In this document: positions 21,338 to 32,093 of the stretch, one piece after another
Layout: every line of letters begins with the position of its first letter
How positions within the stretch are numbered: position 1 is the first letter of the stretch
DNA from: Plasmopara viticola
Taxonomy: Eukaryota > Oomycota > Peronosporomycetes > Peronosporales > Peronosporaceae
Assembly (NCBI GenBank): GCA_001695595.3
Contig: MBPM02000007.1
Coordinates: 1,612,001-1,676,000 of the forward strand
Reading direction: 5' to 3'
DNA length: 64,000 nucleotides
Translations under genes and position numbers: made by a program
The notes under the pieces: generated by a model
The model's database searches: none
What the model saw: the letters and a program-made list of their open reading frames with translations, nothing else
What the model was told of the DNA's origin: nothing

Positions 21338-22025
21338 ATGTGAATGATGTATTTGATAATGAAGATACGGTAAGATATAAGCTTGAAAAGAAAACATTTC
21401 GTAACGAGTCCTCTAATTGGTCCGAAACAGTATATCAGGTAGAGGGGCTTGATAATTTTAAAATTGAAGCTAAATCTAAGAACAATCACACCCTTTGTAA
21501 AGCTCCTAATGTAATGATCTTAAGAAGGTTGATGCTGAAATCTCTGATGCAAATATAGAGGGAAACCAAGTTTGGCAAGTTGATAAGATAATTGATCATA
21601 AACAGTTAAATGTTCGGAAAAGGTTGGGGTGACGCCCTCCTTCCAAGCGCGGGGGCTAAATGCTCGCGCGCTTCGGGCAGGTGCTCTCGGGCATCTGCAG
21701 GTCTCTAACGAGTCTCACCCTCGACGCGACGGTCTCCAGCACTAGGGCGCCACCTGAGCTCTTACCAAGTCAGAACTACACAAAATAATGGAAGACCCCT
21801 CACGGCCTCGGTGCTGGCTGCACTGCCCGCCGAACGAGACTCGACGTATGCGGACACCACTCTATGCCGTGGACTAGCCATAGAGCCTAGCACGTGCATA
21901 ACTTGGCAACGCGATAACGTAATACAATACAATACAAACAGTTAAAAGCCGGTAAAAATAAGTATTTGGTAAAGTGGTTTAAGTTCGACGAGCCTACTAG
22001 AATCAAATCTGAGACTGATAAATAA
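21338..22025 (+). pseudogene. Integrase C-terminal domain, split by SINE copy B (unit 3)
   Basis: NDVFDNEDTVRYKLEKKTF, SSNWSETVYQVEGL, then a 4-base duplication near 21512 shifts the frame, VWQVDKIIDHKQL up to 21610, then the insert, then KYLVKWFKFDEPTRIKSETD ending at TAA 22023. Removing the insert and one 11-bp duplication restores contiguity with the unit 1 sequence. Confidence 0.7.
21611..21935 (+). mobile_element. SINE-like non-LTR derivative, copy B
   Basis: Starts TGTTCGGAAAAGGTTGGGGT, ends in AATACAATACAATAC. Target duplication AAACAGTTAAA at 21600-21610 and 21936-21946. The matching site in unit 4 is empty. Confidence 0.9.
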
Positions 22026-22173
22026 GAATAAAATGTCAAATTTAGAGAAGGAATATCTCGAAAATATTAGTAGCTAATATGGAGCCTACTGTACTGCTTT
22101 GAAACCTATTTGCAGAAAAGCCATCTAAACTTTCAAATGTCAGCAAACACATCACTCAAACAAGAAAAGGAAC

Positions 22174-23961
22174 ATGGTGAAGCTCTTCTGTGCGGTGGTT
22201 GGGGAGCAGGGGAACGCATTCCACGTTGACATCATTGCGAGTGAGTCTGTTGGAGATTTGAAAAAGGCGATCAGAGAGGAGCAGAAGTATGAATTCGCAG
22301 CGAGCAAGCTGGAGCTGTTCCTCGCCAAGAAAGGCAGCGGGTGGTTGACCCAGAAGCAGTTGGAAGAAGGAATCAGTGACACGAGTGATTTCAAGCCGTT
22401 GAAGGTTGTGGCAGCCCCGCTCCAGTTGGTTGGCTTGTCGGAGAAAGATGTTGCGTTCGAACTCACGATGGAGGATGTCGAGACGATGAACACCCCTATT
22501 CACGTGTTGGTGGTGGTTCCGACCGACGATACAGAACGAAATGCAAAACGACGGAGAGCGGAAGCCATCGATTCTCGTCAATTGGGTGAATTGGGCGCAT
22601 TGGCACAGCATCTCAACGGTGCCAAGGTGGGGACATTATTGGATACTCCAAAGGAAATCTTTGGGACACGCTTGCGCAATGGGTTGTACATTCGACAGGA
22701 GTATTTGGACCTCTATGACATCATCAGTCACAAATTAGTGTCAGATCGTTCGATCTGTAGGATTCTCGTTATCGGCAGTCCTGGTATCGGCAAGTCGGTG
22801 TTTGGAATTTTCTTACTGCTTTCATTTATGATGCAGAAAAAGGATATTGCTTACGGCCCGCTTAATTATTCACCGATTTACTTCAGTTGGGACAACAAGA
22901 CGGGTGGTTACGAGGTTTCGGATACGCCGCGTCCTAAAAGGACCTATAATGGTCTTTTTGATGGAAACGCATCGGACGAAGCCTTTCACTTTGGCATTTC
23001 GAACTGTGCGTTTGTGTTTGCCAGTCCACACACTAAGAATTACAACGAGTTTGTCAAGGAGGATTGCTTCAAGGTGTATATGAATCCGTGGACCAAAGTT
23101 GAATGTCAGCGATTAGCGGATGCAATTCACGCGGATGATGATGAGTGGCTACGGAGATATAATCTCGTCGGTGGAATACCGAGATTTTTGTTTTCATCAT
23201 CTACCGATTCGAAAAAGTTGGTCAGACGTGTGAAGGATGAGATTCCCAAACGAGTCGATGAGTTGGAGGATCAGGTTGCGCTATTCATGGCGAATGTATT
23301 CGATGATCGGATGAAGCATACTTTGTTTAATTTGTATCGCGAAGAGAACGATCCCACTTTTTCGTATTTGACGTATTCATCTTTGGTAGTCGAGGCTATG
23401 ATTAGCGTTCGTTATAATATTCAATCAGCAGCTAGAACTCGTTCGTTGTTGCGCACAATAGAGCCGAATTTACAAGCGTGGCGAGGCAAGGAATTGGAAA
23501 AATTCTTGTTGCAAGACCTTGCAACCAGCACGTTCGAAATGAGAGTACTTGAAGGAGACAATGCCGGAGCCATCACCGAATATGGTCCATTGAATGCAAC
23601 ATCCAAGATCGTTGAAGCATCCTCCGAAATCCAGAATGAGTTGGTGCTGAACATCCCGCTTTTGAAGATCTTTCCAGCCATTGATGCTGTGCTGGTTGTA
23701 CCAGATAATCGTCGTATTATCTACGCCCAGGCGACAGTGAGCACAGCTTATCCCATCAGATATCAACGCTTGAAGGATGTCTATCAGCATTTGACGCAGC
23801 GCCAAGAGTTTCAAGGATACGAGCACATCCTTCTCTATATTGTCTCGAACGACATTTATGACGGTTTTACTGTTCAACCCTACAAAAAAACGAACAATAA
23901 TCGCACGACGAGAATTGACTTCAATCTGACACAATATGTTGGAAAGATCATTCGGCAATAG
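22174..23961 (+). CDS. CRN3: Crinkler, LFLAK header + NTPase + REase-like
   Basis: 595 codons, intact. CRN2-type header (REEQKYEFAASK before LFLAK), HVLVVVP, basic NAKRRR patch, GSPGIGKS. From [18 protein letters not shown] (23171) to about 23372 the sequence differs strongly from CRN1/2 with many silent changes too, then returns to near identity. The tail lacks one codon (KKTNNNRTTRIDFN) and the stop is TAG. Shares the TCACTCAAACAAGAAAAGG leader before ATG. Confidence 0.93.
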   Translation: MVKLFCAVVGEQGNAFHVDIIASESVGDLKKAIREEQKYEFAASKLELFLAKKGSGWLTQKQLEEGISDTSDFKPLKVVAAPLQLVGLSEKDVAFELTMEDVETMNTPIHVLVVVPTDDTERNAKRRRAEAIDSRQLGELGALAQHLNGAKVGTLLDTPKEIFGTRLRNGLYIRQEYLDLYDIISHKLVSDRSICRILVIGSPGIGKSVFGIFLLLSFMMQKKDIAYGPLNYSPIYFSWDNKTGGYEVSDTPRPKRTYNGLFDGNASDEAFHFGISNCAFVFASPHTKNYNEFVKEDCFKVYMNPWTKVECQRLADAIHADDDEWLRRYNLVGGIPRFLFSSSTDSKKLVRRVKDEIPKRVDELEDQVALFMANVFDDRMKHTLFNLYREENDPTFSYLTYSSLVVEAMISVRYNIQSAARTRSLLRTIEPNLQAWRGKELEKFLLQDLATSTFEMRVLEGDNAGAITEYGPLNATSKIVEASSEIQNELVLNIPLLKIFPAIDAVLVVPDNRRIIYAQATVSTAYPIRYQRLKDVYQHLTQRQEFQGYEHILLYIVSNDIYDGFTVQPYKKTNNNRTTRIDFNLTQYVGKIIRQ

Positions 23962-24119
23962 ATCATCATACCAACGTTCTGAAGCACCATGCAATCAACT
24001 ACTAGAACTTATACCCGTCGAACTCATTCCTATTGAAATTCTTACTGCGATGAAGCTTGCTGCTGCGACTACGATGACTACTGCAAGGTACTCCGTGTCG
24101 CAAACCAAAGGAGCAGTGT

Positions 24120-24560
24120 GATGATGCTTGCTGCTGACTACGATGACTACGTGCGATGATGAAGATGCGACTTGCTGCTGATGATGAAGATGCTGATGAT
24201 GTTGATGTTGATAAAGATGCTGATGATGTTGATGTTGATAAAGATGCTACTTGCTGGTGCTGATGAAGATGCATAATGATTACACGATTTCAAATCAGAT
24301 GCTGCTGATGAAGATGCTATTATATCTTTGTTTGCTCCCAGTTCTTGCGCTACTACTATTTGTAATGCTATCAATATAGAATCTAACGATTGTGTTGGAG
24401 ACGATCCAATCAATAGCCAATCAAGCGCGACTCGTCCTCAGAGACTTTCGGAATCGTGTAAGACTATTTGGAATAGCCAAGTCGTCCTCAGAGACTTTCG
24501 GAATCGTCTGAGACTATTTTGAAGTAGCCAAGTCGTCCTCAGAGACTTTCGGACTCGTCT
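24120..24560 (+). repeat. CRN3 downstream region with expanded GATGATGTTGATGTT repeat
   Basis: 24165-24275 holds alternating GATGATGTTGATGTTGATAA units not present after the other CRNs, then the GAGACTTTCGGAATCGTC 50-bp unit three times. Explains most of the length difference between the inverted-repeat arms here. Confidence 0.6.
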
Positions 24561-24577
24561 GAGACCGCGAACCTTTA

Positions 24578-24990
24578 TTGCAAATCTGCTCAACAGGTAC
24601 AACCACTTCAACTACTACAACTACTACAACAATGGTGATGTACCACGCGATCGTAGCGACCAAGGTTGGCACTGTTACGTGCGCTCACTGTGAGCGCAAG
24701 GTTACAGCCCCGCCTGGTTCGACGGCCTATTGTGTGAATCGTCGCAACAATTTGTCGCGCGAGATCGGCTGGGTGTGGCTCCACAGCCGCGAGCAACGTT
24801 TGATTATGCTCCTTCGCGAGCGCAAGTCGCATTGGCCGACATTATTGAGCGCATTCAAGAGGAGGCCGTGGGTGATGTTAATGAGACCATGAATAATCTC
24901 GCGATTGCCACGAGTGACGAGGAAGTGGAAGTCGAGGCTGACTATCCACGTGAAGAAGCCGAGGATAGTCCAAGCTCCATCCTCGCGTGA
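24578..24990 (+). CDS. Small CxxC-type ORF with acidic tail (unit 3)
   Basis: Same two overlapping frames as unit 2: CAHCERKVTAPPGSTAYC from ATG 24632 and PRATFDYAPSRAQVALADI to DSPSSILA-stop (24988-24990). The proposed 53-nt intron with GTGAAT and CACAG is conserved. Function unknown. Confidence 0.45.
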
Positions 24991-25095
24991 TTTCACATCT
25001 CTTTCTGCTTAATTTCCATGACAATGGCCTTTCTCACTATCATAATCAATAATACAATATCACTGGACTCATCTCTTTCTACATCACTTTTATTG

Positions 25096-25165
25096 CAAAC
25101 ATTAGCTCAGTTGGTTAGGCGCTCGATCTACAAGCCGAAGGTCGTTGGTTCAATACCATGTTTTT
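25096..25165 (+). other. tRNA-like remnant (unit 3)
   Basis: TAGCTCAGTTGGTTAGGCGC and GGTTCAATACC; B box weakened (TTCAA). Same non-canonical stems. Confidence 0.45.
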
Positions 25166-25654
25166 TTATTTTGCCAACACTGGCACACCATCGCCGCACC
25201 ACAGCACCATCATAACGAGCAGCACCATTCACACGAGCAGCATCATCACCCCACGATTACAATGAGTAGCACCATCAATCCACCATAGATACGAGCAGGA
25301 CCATCAACACGAACACCATCACCACGTCACCGCTGCACCACCACGGTAAATCAAAAAGCATCACAACACAGAATAAGGAACCACGAAAAGCAACACGATA
25401 CGCGACACCTACAGCAACACCATCAGCACGTACATGGTACCACCAACGTATGCACAGGACCGTGCCTCTCCATCGGACTGCGACGGAGTGCAAGCAGTCG
25501 ACGCGCGCGCGATCACCCGACAGTAGCTGTCCCTGACACTTGGTTCACAAACAAAAAAAGTGAGCTGTGTTGTGCCACACAACCACACAACCCAAGTGTG
25601 ACACGGATGAAATTCAATTCAAAATCAGACACTTTAAAATCAGGCAATTCAAAA
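25166..25654. repeat. CAC-rich low complexity, cargo module right part (unit 3)
   Basis: CACCATCA and CAGCACCATC words, then ATTCAAAATCAG words at 25615-25655. No gene seen. Confidence 0.5.
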
Positions 25655-25810
25655 TCATGCTCCAATACCGACTCCATTGGTTGTAAAAGAAGCTAAAATA
25701 TTACTAACAGCATTCATTTCATTGTTAACAAGACTACAGATTAAATAATATGAGCTAATAGGATTAATTTGAGGTGTAATCTTACTAGTTACGCTATTGC
25801 TTGCACTCCG
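25655..25810 (-). pseudogene. Penton-like fragment (unit 3), truncated
   Basis: Minus strand ITPQINPISSYYLICSLVNN and ASFTTNGVGIGA, cut at the repeat border like unit 2. Confidence 0.4.
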
Positions 25811-25853
25811 TCGCAGTCCGTTGGAAGTATTTTTTGGTTACAAAAGATATACA

Positions 25854-26613
25854 ATGTTTCCAAGCTCTAGAAATATAACAGAATTTAATAATAAAAGAGA
25901 TGCTCTGATAAAGCGATTGCATTTACAAGCTTCTATAAAAATAAAAAAATAAAAAATATAAAGATGCTTCGGTATTTGATGGGACGTTTGCTTTGCCCAT
26001 GATAAATTCGATTGGAACTTAAACGGAGCAAGCTCCTTCTCCTGCTCCTCCTACCTCAAATCAAACGATTGGAACGCAGATGAGAATACTTCGACAAGCA
26101 AGCGTGAGGTCTCAGGGCTCTGTTCGCCCATCTACAAGAGATTCATCAACTGATACAGCTTCCTTTCAAGAAGAAAATGCTCAAACACAAAGTAGATTAC
26201 TTCAAGAGCATAGGGATGCGATAAATCATTCAAATAGTATTATTTTTCAACAGAACACAGAGATGAATGTATTACGAGATCAAATCAATGAGATGACTCA
26301 ATAGTTTACTCAAGAATACCAAAATGCTGAAAATCAATTCAATCAATTATTACATGAACACCGTTTATCTCATCATCAAATCAATTTATTAAAGCAAGAA
26401 TCTGAATTAAGAAGACAATTATATCTAAAATTCAAACAGCTTACGATAATATAATGGAAGAAGGTAGTATGAATTTGGAAGAGTTAGATAATCTAAAAAA
26501 AGACTACGCTATGGGAGAAGAACTATATAATACGCTTAAATCTGCGTATGAATGTCTACAAAAAGAAGCAGAATATCATTTCACATTTCTCACATTGAAA
26601 TTTGAACATAAAT
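25854..26613 (+). pseudogene. Coiled-coil ORF, broken (unit 3)
   Basis: ATG 25854; frameshift in the poly-A rich KNKK region, open part 26080-26301 with RQASVRSQGSVRPSTRDSS, shared TAG at 26302, then FTQEYQNAENQFNQLLHEHR and a C-terminal KSAYECLQKEAEYHFTFLTL. Confidence 0.5.
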
Positions 26614-26619
26614 GATCAA

Positions 26620-27552
26620 TACTCGTAATCAAAATGGCATGTCCATTATGATCTAAAATATTGATTAAATTGTCGAATTCTGCTGTTGATTCTCTAATAC
26701 GTGTAACTACTTCAGTGATTACATCCATTTGATATACTTCAATTCAAAGTTTAAATATTTGCTCTAATTTATTAAAATTATAGATATCAACTCCCTTGAA
26801 ATCCTTGAATAATTTAAATGTATATGTAATCTTTTTGTATTCATAGTATGTTTCAAAGGTTTTTTTTAGCTAAAGCAATACAATCTCTAGGGTTTCTTTG
26901 CTCATTATTTAATTGATAGCGGATACAATAAAAAATACATTTCCCATCAGATTTAGGAAAAGTAATCTTTGCTTGTAATTTCCTGATAACATCAGGCATT
27001 TGGCTATTTTCAGATCCGATTAAGTATTTACGTTAATAAATGAAAGCTAACATTGAAATGATCGCTTTAATTTTCCATTTAGAGTTTGGTCTCGATATTT
27101 TATCGCAGAAATCATTAGATCTCATTCTATCTAATAATGAATTTCTTATCCTCCGATCATATACTTTAATCGGCCTATCAAATAGAAACGTTTTAGGTGA
27201 TGGATGAAATTCCATCTCTTCATCACTATTAATATTAATTAAAACATATCCAAAGTGGACATTAAATAAAAACGCTTTCGTTTGCTTATTGAATAGTGTT
27301 TCTAACTTATTAGCGAATTCTGTATTACTGATATTATTGAATCTATATGAAGTAAAAGCTTCGTTTTCTTTAATATTTATATCTTCTGCTTCATCTCTTT
27401 TACCTTTTTTATCTTTATTTTTATTTTTATCTTTTTTATCCTCTGCTTCGTTAGCTTATTAGATTTACTTTGGTTAGGCTAAATTTTTGAATAGTTGATT
27501 ACATTATCCGAAATGTTAGTAAATCGTTGTTCTAAGCTTTGGAGGAAACCCA
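26620..27552 (-). pseudogene. DNA polymerase B N-terminal region next to terminal repeat (unit 3)
   Basis: Starts with ATG at 27552 (MGFLQSLEQRFTNISDNVIN), a Lys/Asp-rich low-complexity linker (KDKNKNKDKKGKRDEAED), then EMEFHPSPKTFLFDRPIKV, GSENSQMPDVIRKLQ, FPKSDGKCIFYCI and a C-terminal CEKCEMIF zinc-finger-like pair. Stops and shifts at about 27460, 27036 and 26860. The rest of the polymerase does not follow; the coiled-coil ORF lies next. Confidence 0.7.
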
Positions 27553-27599
27553 TTGTGAATTATATTTTCAATTATAATATAATATAATATAATATAATA

Positions 27600-27948
27600 T
27601 ATATATTATATTTGAATGCTAATTAATTAATTAGTTGGATTAATTAGGATGATTTAGTTGAATTCTTGTTGTTAGATGAGTGTATAAATTTGATGAATAA
27701 ATTTAATGAATTCCGTTATTTAGATCCTTTTGATAGAGTTTTTTGATGACTTAAATGGGACTAAATTTTTGAATTGATTTAAATAGATGGGTGTAAATGT
27801 TTGATGAATAAATTTACTTGAATAGGATATTTAGAGCCTTTTGCTTAATATTTATTGGTGACTTAAATCGAGCTAAATCTTTGAATTATGTATAAAATAT
27901 TAGTTATAAATTATATAACCCCGGTGGAAGGGGTCAGTATATACTACT
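27600..27948 (+). repeat. Polinton terminal inverted repeat (unit 3 end)
   Basis: AT-rich, with TAGTTGAATTCTTGTTGTTAG and ATTTGATGAATAAATTTA words; ends GGGGTCAGTATATACTACT. Matches 31694-32040 (inverted) and 41170-41487. The inner side has a TATAA repeat (27570-27600). Confidence 0.85.
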
Positions 27949-28279
27949 GACTGCCGATACATCAGATAGATGACGCGAAATTTCAGATCTTTGATATTGG
28001 GAATATACAGTCGTGAAAGTTGGTTATATTAAATACCATCCTGCGTCGGAAACTTCGTCGGACGAGATTGCCTCTGAATGGACCCCGTAAAGGTTAAGAT
28101 CATAATAGATTGATCTGTGCCCAATGCTTCATAGACACAACCATCTATGTCCCAAGGTTTTACAAGGAGTTTACGCAATTTGAGGGGCCACTTCACGACA
28201 GTATAAAGAATGTCCTTGAGGAGCGATTGAGGTCTCGACAGTCAATGAAACTGCTTTGCTGAACTCAAGCGCCGCTTGA
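27949..28279. mobile_element. Inverted copy of Gypsy flank of the unit 4 insertion
   Basis: 27949-27954 is GACTGC, the complement of the unit 4 target duplication. The rest equals the reverse of 31363-31688. On the plus strand it shows Gypsy reverse transcriptase remnants ending in FAELKRRLT (28250-28279). Part of the inverted repeat arm. Confidence 0.7.
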
Positions 28280-28378
28280 TGGCTCCGAGTCGGGGGGGGG
28301 GCACTATTCCGAGTTTCTGTACACCAAAAATTTGCCTATTGACGACATATCAAAAAGCAACCCTAATTCTGACTTTGT

Positions 28379-28702
28379 ATTGTATTGTATTACGTTATCG
28401 CGTTGCCAAGTTATGCACGTGCTAAGCTCAATCTGGCTAGTCCACGGCATAGAGTGGTGTCCGCATACGCCGGGTCTCGTTCGACGGGCAGTGCAGCCAG
28501 CACCGAGGTCGTGAGGGTCTTCCAATATGTTGATTAGCTCTGACTTGGAAAGAGCCCAGGTGGCGCCCTGGTGCTGGAGACCGTCGCGTCGAGGGTGAGA
28601 CTCGTTAGAGACCTGCAGATGCCCGAAAGCACCTGCCCGGAGCGCGCGAGCATTTAGCCCCCGCGCTTGGAAGGAGGGCGTCACCTCAACCTTTTCCGGA
28701 GC
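28379..28702 (-). mobile_element. SINE-like non-LTR derivative, copy C
   Basis: Reverse orientation, tail ATTGTATTGTATTACG on the left. Target duplication TCTGACTTTGT at 28368-28378 and 28703-28713. Lies in the spacer of the inverted repeat. Confidence 0.9.
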
Positions 28703-28713
28703 TCTGACTTTGT

Positions 28714-29149
28714 CTATCTTAAAATAATGTATGAACGCCGTCGCTACCTGCACTTAAAACAGTAAAGTACGAGACGAGCCTACTCTTAAACCACCACAGT
28801 CATCTTACTTTGTTCAAGGAGTGAAGGAGACTCTTTACCTCCTCAATTCAATTGATCTTATAGAGTTTGCGCATTCTTTGCTCGTACGCTAATAACCACG
28901 GATGCCGGTGAATTTCGCCAAAATGAGCGTTGCCCTTCCAGGACATGTAACACTCAGCCATTCCAGGAGTAAAGATGCAGCGTGAGTTGCGTGCATAATA
29001 AATAAATTTTAATTAAATTATGATACACACACGCAATTAAACACTTGACACTCGACATTCTACGTAAGATTAAAGTATGTGCCCTGTGCTCTCAGTGAAA
29101 ACTTCCACTTTCACGGAAAAATTTGCTCAACGAGCCGAACGCACAAAAT
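28714..29149. other. No gene seen
   Basis: AT-rich sequence downstream of the ATP23-like gene. No open frame with recognisable content. Confidence 0.5.
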
Positions 29150-30038
29150 CTATTTCGTCGGAAATGGACTGTGATCCGAGTAGCACTGTTCAAACATCTT
29201 GTCAACTTCGTCTCGCGCTTCAGCAGGAAACATGGACTGCAAAACCAAGCAATAAGCCATTTAATTTAAATGCACGATAAAAGACAAAAGAAAGCTGCAT
29301 ACACTTGAAGATCGAACAGCATGTTCACGAACGCATCGCGCATTGAACCAATGCGCAATTTTTCGAAAGAAATCGACGTTTGGTAGCACCGTTGCCAGCG
29401 CATTTGCCTTTTGATAGCACTCGGACTCACGCGCTGATCGAATTTCGCTGTAATGTAACGTGCAACCACTTAGCAGAGCAATTACGTTACTATTCTATAT
29501 CGAACTTGTTCACCTGCAAGCCAATATATCCGACTTTGTGATATCCATCTTGCGCACCGTGAACTACAGATACGTAAAAGTTACAATGACTTGTCACTCC
29601 GTTTGACATTCTTCAGAACGTACATCGTAGGCATGGATGAGCTCGTGTACCAAAGTCTCCTCCACCTCTCGCGCCGAGTGAAGACGATTGGCGCAGAAGA
29701 CGACGGTGGGTGGCGGTGCTGAGAAAAAGGCGCGCGCGTTGCCCTCAGGGCCTGCACATTAACAATAAGGATAAGCTGCGGTTTTGCTCGATTAGATTTG
29801 CGGCGCGCACCGTTGTCACGACAGTTGAGACACACGAAGTCAATGGCAAGCACACTGCTGTCCTTGCCCTCTGTATGCTGCTGCGCCAGGAACTAGAAGT
29901 GATATTGGTGCATATTAGCAAAAATGACTACTGACGGGAAATTTTGCTCGTTGCCTGGTTGATAATCGTTACAATGTATTGCGGCCGCCTTTGCTGTAGT
30001 GCCCTATGCACCGCGTCCTCACATTCGGGCAGCTCCAT
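29150..30038 (-). CDS. ATP23: ATP23-like mitochondrial metalloprotease, six exons
   Basis: Exons on the minus strand: 30038-29973, 29880-29820, 29751-29624, 29563-29514, 29447-29303, 29236-29150. All five introns (60-92 nt) start GT and end AG, and all exons join in phase to 178 codons. The product starts MELPECEDAVHRAL, has VVFCANRLHSAREVEETL, the zinc-protease motif HELIHAYD (exon 3), ACSEIRSARESEC across exons 4 and 5, ARCVREHAV, and ends EVDKMFEQCYSDHSPFPTK. This order (HExxH, then C-S/T-E-I/V-R, then C-V-R, then V-D-x-x-F-x-x-C) is that of Atp23, which in yeast matures a subunit of mitochondrial ATP synthase in the intermembrane space. It is short for the family at the N-terminus. A TGACATTTTCACCC element about 20-35 nt upstream of the ATG resembles an oomycete initiator. 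It is the only intact host gene inside the transposon cluster. Confidence 0.85.
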
Positions 30039-30955
30039 GTGCTTTACCCTGTTCGGGTGAAAATGTCACCTACCATTTTAGAAACATACTGTGGTCCACC
30101 TAAATTAATCCACCCCCGTTATAAATTTTACAATTTTGTTACGCATCAAAAGCCTAAAGCCTCCGAGTACTGCCTGTAAATTTTCTGTCAGGTCCGTCCC
30201 GAACAACTTTGTTTAATTTTTGTTGTAAGTGTACTCCCTCACTCCACCTATGCGTACATCACACGAAGTATTGGTATACTTTTGAAGTCTTACTTTCATA
30301 TCTGACCGCTTCTATTGTGAGTGAGCTGTCGAACTATCAACCAGTTGCATATAAAAAATTTGGTAGGTGATTGTCGTATTTGCAGCTCATGATATCAAGA
30401 GCACAAAAATGAAAAAAATGTAAGGGCATGAGCAGTAAGCAATTCGTCGACACACAAAGCCTATAATTTTTACATAATAGAAATTATATTAACACAACCG
30501 CTGCTCAAGATGAGGATGCTAAATGTACATTATCAGGGTGGCGTCCACCCTCCATCATTAAAAAAACTATACATTTCAAAAGCTGGACCCTTCACTATCA
30601 GCAGGCTTTACGTCGGGGATCACTGGGACTTAAACTCCTTGAGTCTTATGACTCAATCTCTACTATTTTTTGCCATAGACATAGCCCTTATGCACGCAGA
30701 CAGAGCCACAGAGCACGCACTTTAAATCGCCATTCAGGAGAACTTCAGCTACAAATAAGTTTGCTGCTTCAAAATGCTTTGGCACATCCTCTACTTTTTT
30801 ACCTTTTTGATGATTAAATGTAAGTCTCTATTCAACAAGTGCATTGTCTTTTCGAATTGAGCAACTATAACATCGTTCATCCTGATTGTTGCCGCAATCT
30901 CATGATTCTAAGCCGCTTCTAATTGGTTCTGCAAGCTAACTTGGGCAGCTTAACT
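30039..30955. other. No gene seen
   Basis: Upstream of the ATP23-like gene. Short frames only (for example 30510-30725, 71 codons, unrecognised). Contains the presumed promoter of the gene at its left end. Confidence 0.5.
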
Positions 30956-31560
30956 CTAAAATTCCGGATCACGCGACAGTGCATCCGCCACAGTGTTAGT
31001 TTATCGGGAATCCACCGGAGCAAAGAATGAGTTCAGCAATCTCACTATATCATCTAGCTACTCTGTTGTTTATATTGTTATACGTTAGGATCGTCCCAAT
31101 TCTTTCGTGGTCCGCTTCGACCGTAAATAGTCTATCAAAAAGATACACTTCATACTCTTAGTGCTGTATAATTGTAAGTAGCCCTTGCTCACGAACGGGG
31201 AAAATTATTTTGACTGGCTCATCTTTAGTCCAGTATAGACATTTGAATGCTTTAGCTCTACCTTTTTTTGAAACCTGACTCCCCCGAAGACAAAAGTTGA
31301 GGCTTCCATTAGAGTACTGGATGGTTTCGAAAGGTCCGCAAGCCTTAAGGCAGATTAATGCGTCAAGCGGCGCTTAAGTTCAGCGAAGCAGTTTTATTGA
31401 CTGTCGAGACCTCAATCGCTCCTCAAGGACATTCTTTATACTGTCGTGAAGTGGCCCCTCAAATTGCGTAAACTCCTTGTAAAACCTTGGGACATAGATG
31501 GTTGTGTCTATGAAGCATTGGGCACAGATCAATCTATTATGATCTTAACCTTTACGGGGT
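30956..31560 (-). mobile_element. Ty3/gypsy reverse transcriptase-RNase H remnant
   Basis: The minus strand, in broken frames, reads DPVKVKIIID (about 31545), FAELKRRLTH (31365), SALRLADLSKP, FTVEADHERIGTILTYN (about 31120) and VADALSRDP (30980). This is the RT end and RNase H of a Gypsy element. It crosses the inner end of the right inverted-repeat arm at 31363 without a break. Confidence 0.7.
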
Positions 31561-31609
31561 CCATTCAGAGGCAATCTCGTCCGACGAAGTTTCCGACGCA
31601 GGATGGTAT

Positions 31610-31687
31610 TTAATATAACCAACTTTCACGACTGTATATTCCCAATATCAAAGATCTGAAATTTCGCGTCATCTATCTGATGTATCG
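31610..31687 (+). mobile_element. Ty3/gypsy pre-integrase segment, left of the unit 4 insertion
   Basis: Plus strand RLYIPNIKDLKFRVIYLMY resembles the segment before the zinc-binding domain of Gypsy integrases. The continuation (HPEFNKTYMAVRIKYYRPKL) lies at 41494 beyond the Polinton. Confidence 0.5.
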
Positions 31688-31693
31688 GCAGTC

Positions 31694-32040
31694 AGTAGTA
31701 TATACTGACCCCTTCCACCGGGGTTATATAATTTATAACTAATATTTATACATAATTCAAAGATTTAGCTCGATTTAAGTCACCAATAAATATTAAGCAA
31801 AAGGCTCTAAATATCCTATTCAAGTAAATTTATTCATCAAACATTTACACCCATCTATTTAAATCAATTCAAAAATTTAGTCCCATTTAAGTCATCAATA
31901 AACTCTATCAAAAGGATCTAAATAACGGAATCATCATTCATTAAATTTATTCATCAAATTTATACACTCATCTAACAACAAGAATTCAACTAAATCATCC
32001 TAATTAATCCAACTAATTAATTAATTAGCATTCAAATATA
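31694..32040 (-). repeat. Polinton terminal inverted repeat, left
   Basis: Inverted match to 41170-41487 and to 27600-27948. Followed by a TATAA microsatellite (32036-32075). Confidence 0.85.
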
Positions 32041-32093
32041 ATATATAATATGTATTATATTATATTATATTATAATTGAAAATATAATTCACA

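Larger units (their letters stand above)
18593..27948. mobile_element. Polinton/Maverick-like unit 3 (carries CRN3; right terminal repeat present)
   Basis: Order: rearranged polymerase, capsid, integrase tail split by SINE copy B, CRN3 module, penton fragment, coiled-coil ORF, polymerase N-terminus, terminal repeat ending at 27948 in ...TATACTACT. The six bases after it, GACTGC, are the complement of the GCAGTC target duplication of unit 4, and the flank beyond is the same Gypsy sequence, so this unit was copied together with its insertion site. Confidence 0.75.
18485..28279 (+). repeat. Left arm of a ~9.5 kb inverted repeat
   Basis: Matches the minus strand of 31363-40744. Inner end: GCGCCGCTTGA at 28269-28279 against TCAAGCGGCGC at 31363; outer end GGAGAAG at 18485 against CTTCTCC ending 40744. 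Main differences: SINE copy B and extra GATGTT repeats only in the left arm, and exchanged CRN segments. The spacer is 28280-31362. Confidence 0.85.

Noticed and set aside
30510..30725. 71-codon frame in the palindrome spacer
   Set aside because: No motif, no partner exons, composition like the surrounding AT-rich DNA.
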